Below are positions 33,501-44,569 of a stretch of DNA of 64,000 nucleotides, piece after piece. The DNA is from Asterias rubens (taxonomy: Eukaryota > Echinodermata > Asteroidea > Forcipulatida > Asteriidae): assembly GCF_902459465.1 (NCBI RefSeq), contig NC_047080.1, forward strand, positions 6,673,214 to 6,737,213, in the 5' to 3' direction. How positions within the stretch are numbered: the stretch's first letter is position 1; every line of letters starts with the position of its first letter. The notes beneath the pieces are model-generated. The model was given only the letters and a program-made list of their open reading frames with translations, had not been told where the DNA came from and did not search any database. Both the position numbers and the translations under genes were made by a program.

Positions 33501-34560
33501 TCTCACTCTGGTGCAGTGACCTAAATAGCGAGAAGTCCACTCGATCCACTAAGAGAACCTACTCTGCGGTAGTAGGTAGACTGGCACTCTACGTAACAAT
33601 TTCCTATGATACTTGCGAATATGGGATTGTATTGAAGGAATAAGAACTCACTCCGGTGCAGTGACGTTCTGAGCAAGAAGTCCGATCGATCCAATAAGAG
33701 AACCTACGGTGAGGAAGTAGGTAGACTGGCACTCTACCTAACAAGTTTCTATGATACTTGCGAATATGGGAATATATTGAGGGAATAAGAACTCACTCCG
33801 GTGCAGTGACGTTCTGAGCGAGAAAACCAATCGATCCAATAAGAGAACCTACTCTGCGGTAGTAGGTAGATTGGCACTCTACGAAACAAATTCCTACGAT
33901 ACTTGCGAATATGGGAATATATTAAAGGAATAAGATCTCACTCTGGTGCAGTGACCTAATTAGCGAGAAGTCCACTCGCTCCACTAAGAGAACCTACTCT
34001 GCGGTAGTAGGTAGACTGGCACTCCACGTAACAATTTCCTATGATATTTGCGAATATGGGGTTGTATTGAAGGATTAAGAACTCACTCCAGGGAAGTGAC
34101 GTTCTGAGCAAGAAGTCCGATCGATCCAATAAGAGAACCTAGGGTGCGGAAGTAGGTAGACTGGCACTCTACCTAACAATTTCCTATGATACTTGCGAAT
34201 ATGGGAATATATTGAAGGAATAAGAACTCACTCCGGTGCATTGACCTCAATAGCGAGAAGTCCACTTGATCCACTAAGAGAACCTACTCTGCGGTAGTAG
34301 GTAGACTGGCACTCTACGTAACAATTTCCTATGATACTTGCGAATATGGGATTGTATTGAAGGAATAAGAACTCACTCCAGGGAAGTGACGTTCTGAGCG
34401 AGAAGTCCGATCGATCCAATAAGAGAACCTACGGTGCGGAAGTAGGTAGACTGGCACTTTACCTAACAAGTTCTCACTCCGGTGCAGTGACCTTAATAGC
34501 GAGAATTCCATTCGATCCACCAAGAGAACCTACAGTGGGTAGTAGGTAGACTGGCAATCT
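27505..34560. repeat. 145-bp satellite array, ~48 monomers
   Basis: The monomer is ~145 bp and carries GAGAACCTACTCTGCGG, AGTAGGTAGACTGGCACTCT, ATACTTGCGAATATGGG, AATAAGAACTCACTCCGG and GAGAAGTCCACTCGATCCA. A conserved hairpin forms inside CCTACTCTGCGGTAGTAGG. Diverged monomers lie at the left edge (27505-27800) and truncated ones at the right edge, as usual for satellite arrays. The interior consists of two adjacent blocks, about 27820-31140 and 31145-34185, matched at an offset of 3325-3329 bp. The second block lacks about 290 bp (two monomers), and after that point the offset becomes 3041 bp. Short open frames here are phase artefacts of the repeat. Confidence 0.97.
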
Positions 34561-35235
34561 CTTGTTTATTTTTTTTTTTTTTAAGAATCTTGTTTTTTTT
34601 TTGTAATGACATGTTTTTGCCAGTTTTTGCCTTTTTTTTTGTTTCCCTTAACAACAATTTTTTGTATGTTTGTGTACAGATGGTGCCGGTTAATTGTTCA
34701 TTCCACTTATCTTAACTCTGTAAAGTTAAGAACGAGAAGTCCACTCGATCCACTAAGAGAACCTACTCTGCGGTAGTAGGTAGACTGGCACTCTACCTAA
34801 CAAAACCCTATGATACTTGCGATTATGGGAATATATTGAATAAGAACTCACTCGGAGGCAGTGATGTTAATAGCGAGAAGTCCACTGGCTCCATTAGAGA
34901 ACCTACTCTGCGGTAGTAGGTTGACTGGCACTCTACCTAACAAAATCCTATGATGCGAGGGCTTGAGAATATGGGATTATAATAAAACAAAATTAAAACT
35001 CACTCCGAGTTAGCGACGTTAATAGCGAGAAGTCCCCTCGATCCACCAAGAGAACCTACAGTGGTTAGTAGGTAGACTGGCGTTCTCTTGCTGCTTTTTT
35101 TTTTAAGAAACTTTTTTCAATTACTTGTTTTAACAGTTTTTACCTATGTTTTATGTTTTAATTTTTGTGTTTGTTTGTAGATTGTGCCGGTTTATTGATC
35201 ATTCCCCTTTTCTTATAACCCTGTGTAACTAAATA
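34561..35235. repeat. Duplicated right edge of the satellite
   Basis: Two further monomers (34731-35090) are each terminated by a variant AGAGAACCTACAGTGG (also at about 34522). The same T-rich tail then follows: TTTTTTAAGAATCTTG, GTTTGTGTACAGATGGTGCC versus TTTGTTTGTAGATTGTGCC. The array edge plus flank therefore exists twice in tandem. A T-rich tail with TGTGCCGGTT could mark the original boundary element. Confidence 0.8.
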
Positions 35236-35640
35236 AATTTAAATGTTGTCCTGTTTTGACTGTCTTTTAATCAGATTTGTTGCCCGACTCAAGGAGTTAC
35301 CGGTACAATGGCAAACAGTTCTCAAAGAACCAATTTTTACTAGAGTCGGCTAGTCAAACTTTTGATACCAAAAGTGAACATTTTGTTACCATGGCATGTT
35401 TAGTCATATTTGATACCACATTAATTTTCCGTGAATGATGAAAACACGGTTCCTTTTTGTGGGGGTCAAAGGGCTAGGAACGGCCAGGAATGTGTGAAGT
35501 ATTGAGCAACTTCTCACCCATGAAACATTCTATATGGCCAGCGTCTCAAATAGCCTCTCCTAGTCAAACTCCTACTGCCCGGCTTCCCGTGCCGATCCCT
35601 GTTTAGAACAGTGGGCAGAGGTGTGTTTCAAGTTAGGCAA
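35236..35640. other. Intergenic, no gene recognised
   Basis: Unique-looking sequence between the satellite and the segmental duplication. No coding or RNA signal was identified. Confidence 0.45.
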
Positions 35641-35874
35641 ATGACAGTACGTGCCAAGAAAACACATTGACCAAATCAGCAGTTTGTCACTAACGAGAGG
35701 GTTTTTAATGAGAAGTATTGTTTCTTTGTTACTTTCAGGTCACATTTCAAAGTTCAACATATCCAGTTACTAGGAAGGAAGAAGACAACGGGAAAAGGAT
35801 TCTGTTTTAACATTCCTGCTATTTTTCTGCTCATAGAGAAAATAGAGGTGAGACAACATTCTCATTTAACTTAA

Positions 35875-36155
35875 AAATGTTACTGATCTTATGAAAAGCG
35901 CTTGTAACCGCTTATAAAATGCATAGTTTTGAAAGTAGAATAAAACTAAGCAAATTTTATACTCCACAAAATAATTGACCATGTTAGTTTGCGAAGTAAA
36001 AGAAAAACTACACAATTTTGGGGCATATTCTTGTAGCTCATTGTATTCTACTTCTAAAACATCTTTCTTAACATATGCATATTATAAACAAAAATAAAAT
36101 AAAACTATTTTTAAACACCAACTTGTCTAATCCCAGGCAACGTGTCCCTTTAAAG
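35875..36155. repeat. Palindromic family B copy, diverged subfamily
   Basis: Shows GAAAAGCGCTTGTAACCG, TTGCGAAGTAAAAG and an end GGCAACGTGTCCCTTTAAA. Part of segmental-duplication copy 1; its counterpart is at 37865-38185. Confidence 0.7.
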
Positions 36156-36393
36156 TAAATTTGAAACACTTTATTCTTATGGTCAATTGATAGCAACAAG
36201 AATGTGATAATAACCTATATATTGTTTGCCGCGATTCACTTTTATACCATCATCATTGTAACCTAAAACGACGCTACAGGCAAGGCTTTATGCTTATGTG
36301 GCTGTGTATGGCCAATGAAAAAATGGACCAGGGCTTACTTCCCTCACAAAATACTCTATAACAAACTTATAAGAAACTTATAGGAATCTTATA

Positions 36394-36800
36394 AGAACCT
36401 GTATTGAGCAGTCTTATAAGAATCTTATTAGAGTCTATTGAGCAGTCTTATAAGAATCTTATTAGAGTCTATTGAGCAGTCTTATAAGAATCTTATTAGA
36501 GTCTATTGAGCAGTCTTATAAGAATCTTATTAGAGTCTATTGAGCAGTCTTATAAGAATCCTATTAGAGTCTATTGAGCAGTCTTATAAGAATCCTATTA
36601 GAGTCTATTGAGCAGTCTTATAAGAATCCTATTAGAGTCTATTGAGCAGTCTTATAAGAATCCTATTAGAGTCTATTGAGCAGTCTTATAAGAATCCTAT
36701 TAGAGTCTATTGAGCAGTCTTATAAGAATCTTATTAGAGTCTATTGAGCAGTCTTAGAAGAATCTTATTAGAGTCTATTGAGCAGTCTTAGAAGAATCTT
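36394..36800. repeat. 34-bp minisatellite, ~11.7 copies
   Basis: Contiguous 34-bp units ATTGAGCAGTCTTATAAGAA plus TCTTATTAGAGTCT. Internal copies carry a TCCTATT variant in a block of about five adjacent units, a trace of expansion by local duplication. The unit contains the short palindrome CTTATAAG. The duplicated locus at 38790-38860 has essentially one unit, so the expansion post-dates the segmental duplication or was lost in the other copy. Confidence 0.95.
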
Positions 36801-37864
36801 ATGTGATTCTTACTAGTATTTAATATGTAAATTAGTGAGATCTTAAAAGAAATACACCAGGATCTTTTGAGAAACTTGCGTATGTTTTTTTTCTTCTTCA
36901 GAATCACGTAAGAAGTGTATAACAATCTTATGAGAATACGATTTTTAAATGAAAAGTTTCATCTACTGTGAGGTCCAATCGTTGTGACATTGAGGCAGGG
37001 TCATGCTCAGTAAGACAATTATCAGACTTAATAGTATGCATGAGCTAGATAAGCATAGAGCAAACCAAATCAAATCATAAGTCACGTTGCTGTGACTGGT
37101 GCCCTACTTACACTGCATTATTTTTTCCCAGCAAAGATGTTTGTCTAAGAAAGCAGTATTTTCTGCTTATCAATGGCTTACATATTCGACCCATGTTCTG
37201 ATCTGTAAGGCCAACTAAAAAAAATGTGTCCTCCATCCCCCAGTATGCACAGTGGTTAGCTAAGTTTCATGAAGCTGCTTAAGCACAAAAACTAGCTAAG
37301 CACAACAAAATTGTGCCACCAGAAAAAGGTTACCAGCCTAAATACCGTGTCAAAAAGTTCAGTTTGTACAAAGTACAAATGCTTCAGGAGCATGAAGCCC
37401 TTTTCAGTCATCTGAAAGCACACAATCTTTCTAACAAGGCTATTTTTTTCTTTCATCGTTTCCAAGTACGATGACCCAAAAAATGTTTACAGTAAAATGT
37501 ATGGTCTAAAACAGCAGTTTGACAGTTAAACTTCACACAACTTTTTTTCAGAAGACACTGAGCTTTGGCTAAGGTGGATAACCCTCGTTTTGTGGCATGA
37601 GCAATATGTTGTATATGTTTGAAGTTAAGCACATGAGGGTACTTGCCCAAAAAACATTGACCATAATCCGCAGTTTGTCACTAACGAGAGGGTTCTTAAT
37701 GAAGTAGTATTGTTTCTTTGTTACTTTCAGGTCACATTTCAAGGTTCATCATCACCGAGTTACTAGGAAGGAAGAAGACAAGAAAAGGATTCTGTTTTTA
37801 TATTCCTGCTTTTTATCTGCTCATAGAGAAAATAGAGGTGAGACTACATTCTCATTTAAACTTC

Positions 37865-38185
37865 AAAATATAACTGATCTTGTGAAAAGCGCTTGTAACC
37901 GTTTATAAAATGCATATGGTTGAAAGTAGAATATAATAATGCACATTATGCCCCGCGACTAACGGGACTAGCAAGCTTGTGGGGTCAAATTTTGTACTCC
38001 ACAAAATGGTTGAACATCTAACTTTGCAAAGTTAAAGGAAACCACACAATTTGGAGGCATATTCTTGTGGCTCATAATATTCTGCATATAAAATATCTTT
38101 CTTACCATATGCGTTTCATTAAAAAAAAAAAAACTTTTTATGCACCAAGTTGCCTTACCCAAGCAGCGTGTCCCTTTAAAGTAAA
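37865..38185. repeat. Palindromic family B copy, diverged subfamily
   Basis: Counterpart of 35875-36155 with a central insertion ATGCCCCGCGACTAACGGG. Ends GCAGCGTGTCCCTTTAAA. Confidence 0.7.
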
Positions 38186-38240
38186 CTTGAAACACTTTTT
38201 TTTCTGATGGTCAATTGATAGCAACAGTTGAGTGTGATAT

Positions 38241-38617
38241 TAAAGGCAGTGGACACTATTGGTAATTGTCAAAGACTAGCCTTCACAGTTGGTGCATCTC
38301 AACATATGCATAAAATAACTAACCTGTGAAAATTTGAGCTCAATCGGTCATCGTAGTTGCGAGATAATATAGAAAGAATAAATACCCTTGTCACACAAAG
38401 TTGTGTGCGTTTAGATGGTTGATTTTGAGACCTCAAGTTCTAAATCTGAGGTCTCGAAATCAAATTCGTGGAAAATTACTTCTTTCTCGAAAACTATTGC
38501 ACTTCAGAGGGAGCCGTTTCTCACAATGTTTTATTCCATCAACATCTCCCCACTACTCGTCACCAAGAAAGGTTTTATGCTAATAATTATTTTGAGTAAT
38601 TACCAGTAGTGTCCACT
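38241..38617. repeat. Palindromic family A copy, complete
   Basis: Starts TTAAAGGCAGTGGACACTAT and ends ACCAGTAGTGTCCACTG. The core inverted pair surrounds CTCAAGTTCTAAATCTGAG. It is absent from the paralogous position in the first segmental-duplication copy, which dates its insertion relative to the duplication. Confidence 0.9.
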
Positions 38618-39476
38618 GCTCTAACCTATATCTGTTAGCCTTTTCAACGTCTGAGCCTGGTTTCATCATTGTTACCCAAAATGACACTACAGGCAAGGCT
38701 ATGCTTTGTGTGGCTGTGATTGGTCAATGAAATACTCTTATAAGAAACTTTTAAGAAACCTACATATAAGAATCTTATTAACATCTTATAAGAACCTGTA
38801 TTGAGCAGTCTTATAAGAATCTTATCAGAGTCTTATAAAATTCTTATCATTTTCTTATAAGTATTTTATTTGTAAATTAGTAAGATCTATCTTAAAAGAA
38901 TTACACCAGGAACTTGTAAGAAACCTTAAATAATTTTAAAGATTTTCAGAATGTCTTTTTAAGAATCTTTTACGAAGTGCGTCAATTCTTATGAGAATAA
39001 GATTTTTGGATGAAAAGTGTACTTCATTTACTGTGAGGCAAGGTCATGCTCAAAATATCAGACCTCCCTAAAGCGAACCAAATCAAATCTTAAAACAGAT
39101 TAATGACCAAACAAATTTTCAACATCGAGTTAAAAATGCTGAACTAGGATGAAGCATCAATTTTATTTTCAAAAGGTCCAGCCATTTTTTTAAATTACAC
39201 TTACAGGGTTTTGATGATAGAAAGCTTCTCATAAAATATAACTCGCTGAAGTGCTGTAATTTTGGAAAAATTAGTAAAACAAGTCACAAAATTTTCCTCT
39301 CAGAAATTATGTTAGCATGTAAAAACCCATTAACCAGTTTTGATATTATACCATAAGCATAGCATAACTGGTTAATATTATATAACACCCGAGCAGATCC
39401 TTGCCATTTGATTGGAGGATTGTCCGTCACGTGATAGCAAATAAAAGTGCCATTGCACGCTGAGTGACTCACCGTG

Positions 39477-39551
39477 CTTTTTCGTTCCATCCGAAAAGTA
39501 CCATTGCACGCTGCCAGTGTGCAATAGTACTTTTCGGATGGAACGAAAAAG
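39477..39551. repeat. 75-bp near-perfect inverted repeat
   Basis: Arms of 37 nt (39477-39513 and 39515-39551) are separated by one base, with two mismatches that would be G-U pairs in a minus-strand transcript. The arm begins CTTTTTCGTTCCATCCGAA. A partial extra copy of the arm's inner part lies just upstream (GTGCCATTGCACGCTGAG). It could extrude as a cruciform; no RNA function is shown. Confidence 0.9.
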
Positions 39552-39736
39552 CTGAGTAAACATATATCACTGCATGCACGTGTCTTTGGTAACGCAGCAG
39601 TGTTACTGCAAGGTAGTAAAATTACTTAACATTCGGCTTCTACAATTAAAAATTGTAGGCCTACGTGTTGTTTGTTTTGAAAGTTGTATCTTTTAATCAA
39701 AATGACAAAGATCTACTTGGATGTTGTATAAAACAA

Positions 39737-39892
39737 ATAATGAATTTTTTTCATTCGTGCAATGGTGCGAAATGTTCATTCGTTGAAAGCTTGAATGTTC
39801 CATTCAACTCGGCTCCGCCTCGTTGAATAGAACATTCCATCTTTCAACTCATGAACATATTCGCACCATTGCACTCATAAACATTCATTATG
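39737..39892. repeat. ~155-bp palindromic element with short GC loop
   Basis: The arms carry CATTCGTGCAATGGTGCGAA and GAATGTTCCATTCAAC, paired with GTTGAATAGAACATTCC and TTCGCACCATTGCACTCAT. The spacer is TCGGCTCCGCCTC. A MITE-like foldback element. Confidence 0.85.
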
Positions 39893-42000
39893 TGTATACT
39901 ATTTAACATGCTAAAATGGGACGAAAATTATTTGTTTTACTCATTTCTCATAAAACTGCAGCACCTCAGTCAGTAAAAATTTCAAGGGAAGATTTCTACT
40001 GTCATTATATTCAAACTGTGTACGTTTATAAATAAACCGTTAACAACAAATTCACAGCAATTGAAGACAGGTGATGGTTAACATGTACCGAACTCCTGAA
40101 CAATGCATTTCATATTGTAAGACCACTTTTAGCATTAGGGTTTTGTTCAGCAAGCCACTGAAACATGCAGTTGAAAGATACCAAAGGTGTCACTGTACAC
40201 ATCTTGGTATGAGTAAAATAGCACATTGTTGACACATGATCACTCCAAGTTAAGGATTATGTTTGTAAACATACATAATTTTGTGAATTTTAAACATAAA
40301 GACTTTTTGTTTTAAATAACATTTGGGTGGAACTTCTGATGTGTGATCCTCAGAATCCTTACAAATTGAGAAATTGGGAGTTGCCAGTCAGAAGCCATGC
40401 ACCCCTTTGCCTTGTTTGATATTGGAAACAAATAGTCCCTTTTCAATAAGGTGATCCCTTTATTACAAAATATTTACATTTTCTATTTATTAGGCCCAAT
40501 GCGGACAACGAATACCATCAAAAATGATGTTCTTGTGGCTAACACGGATACATGTACTACTACTATGTATGTCTTCACTCTTCCCTACACAATGTACAAG
40601 AAATACTTATTTTAAAAAATAGCGACTAAGATCATTCTACCTCCATGCTTGTACAAAACCATGGAGCTCATATAGTCATACACTGTCATACCATGAGTCC
40701 ATGACAAAACTAACGCAACGTAACCAGTAACCGGACACTAACTAAAGTAAAATACTTCAGATTTATAATTATAACCCATAAAATAACCAAATACACAAGA
40801 AAAAGCACGTTTACAAAATATAATTCATCAATGGTACTGATCACTCTCTAAATAAATTCACCAAAATAACTACTGAAACATTTCTGTAGAATAAGAAATT
40901 TCTGAATTTTTTCGGATAAACAAATGCTAAGAACTCCTACCGTTGTTGGAGATGTCAGATCTGGTTCCCAAGATGCTGATGCGTGACCACCACATCACCG
41001 CAGATTGCAATCTTGCGCGGCACCAGCTGCATCTTCCTCCACGCGTCCCGTAACTGATGTTCACCCAATGCGCTGCCGCCCTCTTGTGACCAGGGGTGGA
41101 TTTCACAAAGGTAGTCCTAACTTGGGACTAGTCCTAGGCAATGCTAAGAGATAGGACCAGTCCTAAGTTAGGATGAGTAACTGCTTTGGGTACAGTTAGT
41201 ATAGTTACTGTGGGAAAGTACATTGGTTGTTCAGAAATACATGGACATGTATAGTAATTAGTATCTTGTTTGTTGCGTATAGTGCGTCGCATTTACATGA
41301 TTTTCAAAAAAAGTAAGACAACATTTGTCTTACTTTTTAATCATATATGATGCGCTCTTAATCAATCAATCAAAGGGCAAAATATTTCGAAGGAGATGTT
41401 ATCAGATGACAATCGGTCGGTATGAAATTGAGCCCCCATGGCTCAATTTAACACAGTACCGGTAGCTTCTTACCACGAAAAATAACCTGGGCACAAGAAA
41501 ATTATTTATCAGAATAAGGTTACCAGCCAAAAATAATATTATGACATGTACCATTTGTCATCAGTTTCCTGTGAATTTCTGCTGAGCAGGAAATTGTCAA
41601 GCATTATTTTTCTGCTTCAGGAGTATCGCAATAAAAAAACTCACAATGCAAACAATGCTATGTGCTAAATATTCAAAAATACTCAACAAATATTTTAAGT
41701 CTCTCAGCAACCACTTGAAAACTAATCATTAAACCGATTTGTTGCCAGTTTCATGAAGCATATCCCTCCACAGCCAAAGCCAAAATAGGACCAAACTTTT
41801 TCGAATTTGAAGCAAACAATCCGACAGTTATGATAACTTGTCATTATTAGACAATCAATTTATAACCAACCCCCCCCCCCCAAAAAAAAAGAGAACATAA
41901 AGAATAATATAGTAATCGAGTCCCTACACAATAATAATAATAATAATTAGTTTGGCGCATGAATTCGTCTATTGTAGTGTGTCCGCCAAAAATCGCGTCC
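39893..42000. other. Intergenic with small repeats
   Basis: Contains a hairpin, TCCTAACTTGGGACTAGTCC (41115-41136) paired with 41152-41173, and element fragments with AGAATAAGGTTACCAGCCAA (about 41511) and GCCAGTTTCATGAAGC (about 41745); related strings occur at 37265-37345. No gene recognised. A C-run and an (AAT)n microsatellite lie at about 41870-41945. Confidence 0.5.
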
Positions 42001-42172
42001 GCCGCGCTAGCTGCCTTCTTCGCGCGCAATGATCCCACGCACATGTGCACAAACTTTTGTACTACTTGACTGGTGTATGCGCGTTCTGCTTAAGCCAAAT
42101 TTTTCCTCAAACTATATCAATCAATCATCAGTGTCATCGGATAATCGTCAATCAAAGCAACTCAACATCAAG
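42000..42172 (+). other. Possible first exon of the OB-fold gene (weak)
   Basis: A CpG-containing patch (CGCGTCCGCCGCGCTAGC) precedes an open frame that reaches a good donor, CATCAAG|GTAAGAAT (42172/42173). Its phase does not join cleanly to the first well-supported exon, so the link is not established. 42173-44569 would then be intron; it holds no recognisable exon. Confidence 0.2.
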
Positions 42173-44569
42173 GTAAGAATTTACTTACTATTCCTTACAA
42201 CACAAACATTGTTTATTTTTGAATAATTATACAAAGTTTTCATGCAAAATCAACAGTCAAAGTACATGACCGAACCCCAAATGTATCTTTGATAATCATA
42301 TACATTCTATACAATGTCCATGACAGAGCTGCTAATTCTCCCTGATTTATATGCAGAAAGTTCACTGAAAAATAACCAATGTTTCCTTTTTCTGATGAGC
42401 AAAATTTCCCTGATCTCGGAGACTTTTCCTTGTTATACTGCAGTGCTAGTAATAAGTATTATTACCTCGATTGATTGTTACGTGTTGTCATTCTCATTCC
42501 ACATTAAACCATCATCATGCTGATTTAACTGTTGGACAAAATCTCCCTGATTGCAAGATGCAAATGTTGGCAGCTCTGCAATCAAATCGTTAAACTACCC
42601 TTCTTTGCACTACCCCATATAATAAACCCAATGCACTTTGTATCCTTGGCCCTCTTGCAATTATCACCAATATTATAGTAATGCAATTCTACTTCTTTGA
42701 AAAGTAATTGAATGGGCCAGTGTAACTTTCCATCTGTTTCATTCTTGGTCTTGAAACTTACCGATGTAAAAATGCAATGCTAATCCTGAACTTCTCGATA
42801 TAAGCCTAGGCCTATGTCCTTACTGCTAAATGCTAGAGTTGTTTATTTTATTTCATTTATTTTACTTATTTATTATTTTTTTTTTAACATGACACAGGTC
42901 GGCTGTGCATGCAGGGGTTAATTCAATGCTTTTAAAGACTGAATTTGTATTCAAATACTAACATTTCATCCTTGACGTTGTCCTTAATACTAATTTAGTA
43001 ATAGACACGGTGGTTGGTATGAACCAAAGAAAACACAAATAATTTTCCCCATTAATTAAACAAAAGTTTATGAAAAAAGTCTCAAAATTAAACTTGCATA
43101 CATTTTTTTATCTAATTCCAAACAAAAACAAATGGTTATTCTTAATGGTATCTTCCTTACTGAATTCAAGTAAAATATCACCTTAACCTCATAACGACCA
43201 TGGGAGAAATGACACCATAATATGTCCCTGCAACTCCCTGAATTAGATAGGCCTTTCTAACTTTTAATCAAATGTTTTAGCATTATCTAATTAACATGGA
43301 GACTTTTCCCACAGATAACTGTGTAAGTTTGATAAATTCCATATCACCAGGGCAGCTGATTCAAAATGCATTGTTCCCTTGAATTCAGATATAGACATCA
43401 TCAATTAGGAAACATAAAATGTCTCTCCAAAACACAGTTCCAATGCACCATTCATGAAATACCAAACACAAACGACAAATGAATACTTGATATCACATGA
43501 CTTGTATCAATGCTTTGGAAAAAAAATACATGACATGTATAGCTTTAAATCATCTCATCACTTTCAATCATTATATTCTAAAACTTTGTTGTTGACATTT
43601 TCCAAGCAATTATCCATTAGCAATTCATACCTAACAAAACTTTGCAATAACTAAATTATTACACTAAAACACCTCATCATTTTGAAGAAAAAAAAACATG
43701 GTGATTCTTCCTAACTTGTACACAAACATGAACTTTCCAATGCAACAGTGACATTCGATTTCAAAGAATGAATTCCACAAATAGATCAAGTACACCAAAA
43801 TAACTATTTCCAAATAAAACAGACAGGTATTCATAAAATGTCTTCTTCTGTTCAGTAAAGAGCAATCAAAACACTTTTTCTACGTTACAAAAATAATCAT
43901 ATCTCAACTAAATTACAAGTACATGTAGGTCTATTTTAGGCACACAACATAAACATTACAGAGGGAAAGGATACAATCTGCCCCTCCCCACTCCTACATG
44001 CCCCCCTCCCAACACACCCACATTTCTACATTTAAAATTGTTAATATATACCAAAATGCAACATATACTACCATTATTACTCACATAAACATTATCACAT
44101 ATTATTACATTTATTAAATCATTGTTATGTACAAAGTGGACAATACCCTGAATACCCAAGCAATAAACAAATTACACAATCACTTTGCTTCACAGGAAAT
44201 TACTACTTGTTTTACTATACATTAAAGTATTACAAACAAGACATTAATTTTGAATTCATTGCTACTTTAGAAGTAATGGTACTAAAAAATGTACAAACTA
44301 CACCTTCACAATTGAAATAAACCAACAAACTCCAATGAATCAAAAGTGATTAGATGACAAACACTTAAACAAATACAAAGATAAAAAACACATGACATAG
44401 ATTTGAATTCATAAGATGATTAATAAGTGTAACATCCTGAGAGTGTAACTTATAAATAAGAGACAAATTCAAAGTAATTTCAAAGTCTTCTCACACTCCA
44501 CCCCCACCCCCTTCATTTCACATCTTGAAATCCTGAACATTTGCCCAACATTGTATTTTCTGTCTTCAG

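Larger units (their letters stand above)
35641..37080. repeat. Segmental duplication, copy 1
   Basis: Matches 37640-39090 in direct orientation at an offset of about 2 kb: CAGTTTGTCACTAACGAGAG, GTTACTAGGAAGGAAGAAGA, ATAGAGAAAATAGAGGTGAG, a family B element, a TCTTATAAGAATCTTAT block and GCAGGGTCATGCTCA-type strings near the end. It contains a 109-bp exon-like segment (35740-35848) bounded by TTACTTTCAG and GAG|GTGAGA, with one open frame. The second copy conserves the splice-like borders but differs by indels, so coding is doubtful. Confidence 0.8.
37640..39090. repeat. Segmental duplication, copy 2
   Basis: Second copy of the 35641-37080 block, with a family A element (38241-38617) inserted between its family B element and the TCTTATAAGAATCTTAT block. 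The first copy lacks this insertion, so the insertion probably post-dates the duplication. 37081-37640 between the copies holds a GTTTCATGAAGCTGCTTAAG element fragment and no gene. Confidence 0.8.

Noticed and set aside
27700-34523. Dozens of 60-110-codon frames on both strands in the satellite
   Set aside because: They repeat with the 145-bp monomer, which is not a multiple of three, and change frame between monomers; no coding constraint is visible.
36394-36800. CRISPR-like array (34-bp repeats)
   Set aside because: Units are contiguous with no unique spacers, and the genome is eukaryotic; it is a minisatellite. The same applies to the 37-bp repeats at 26049-26270.
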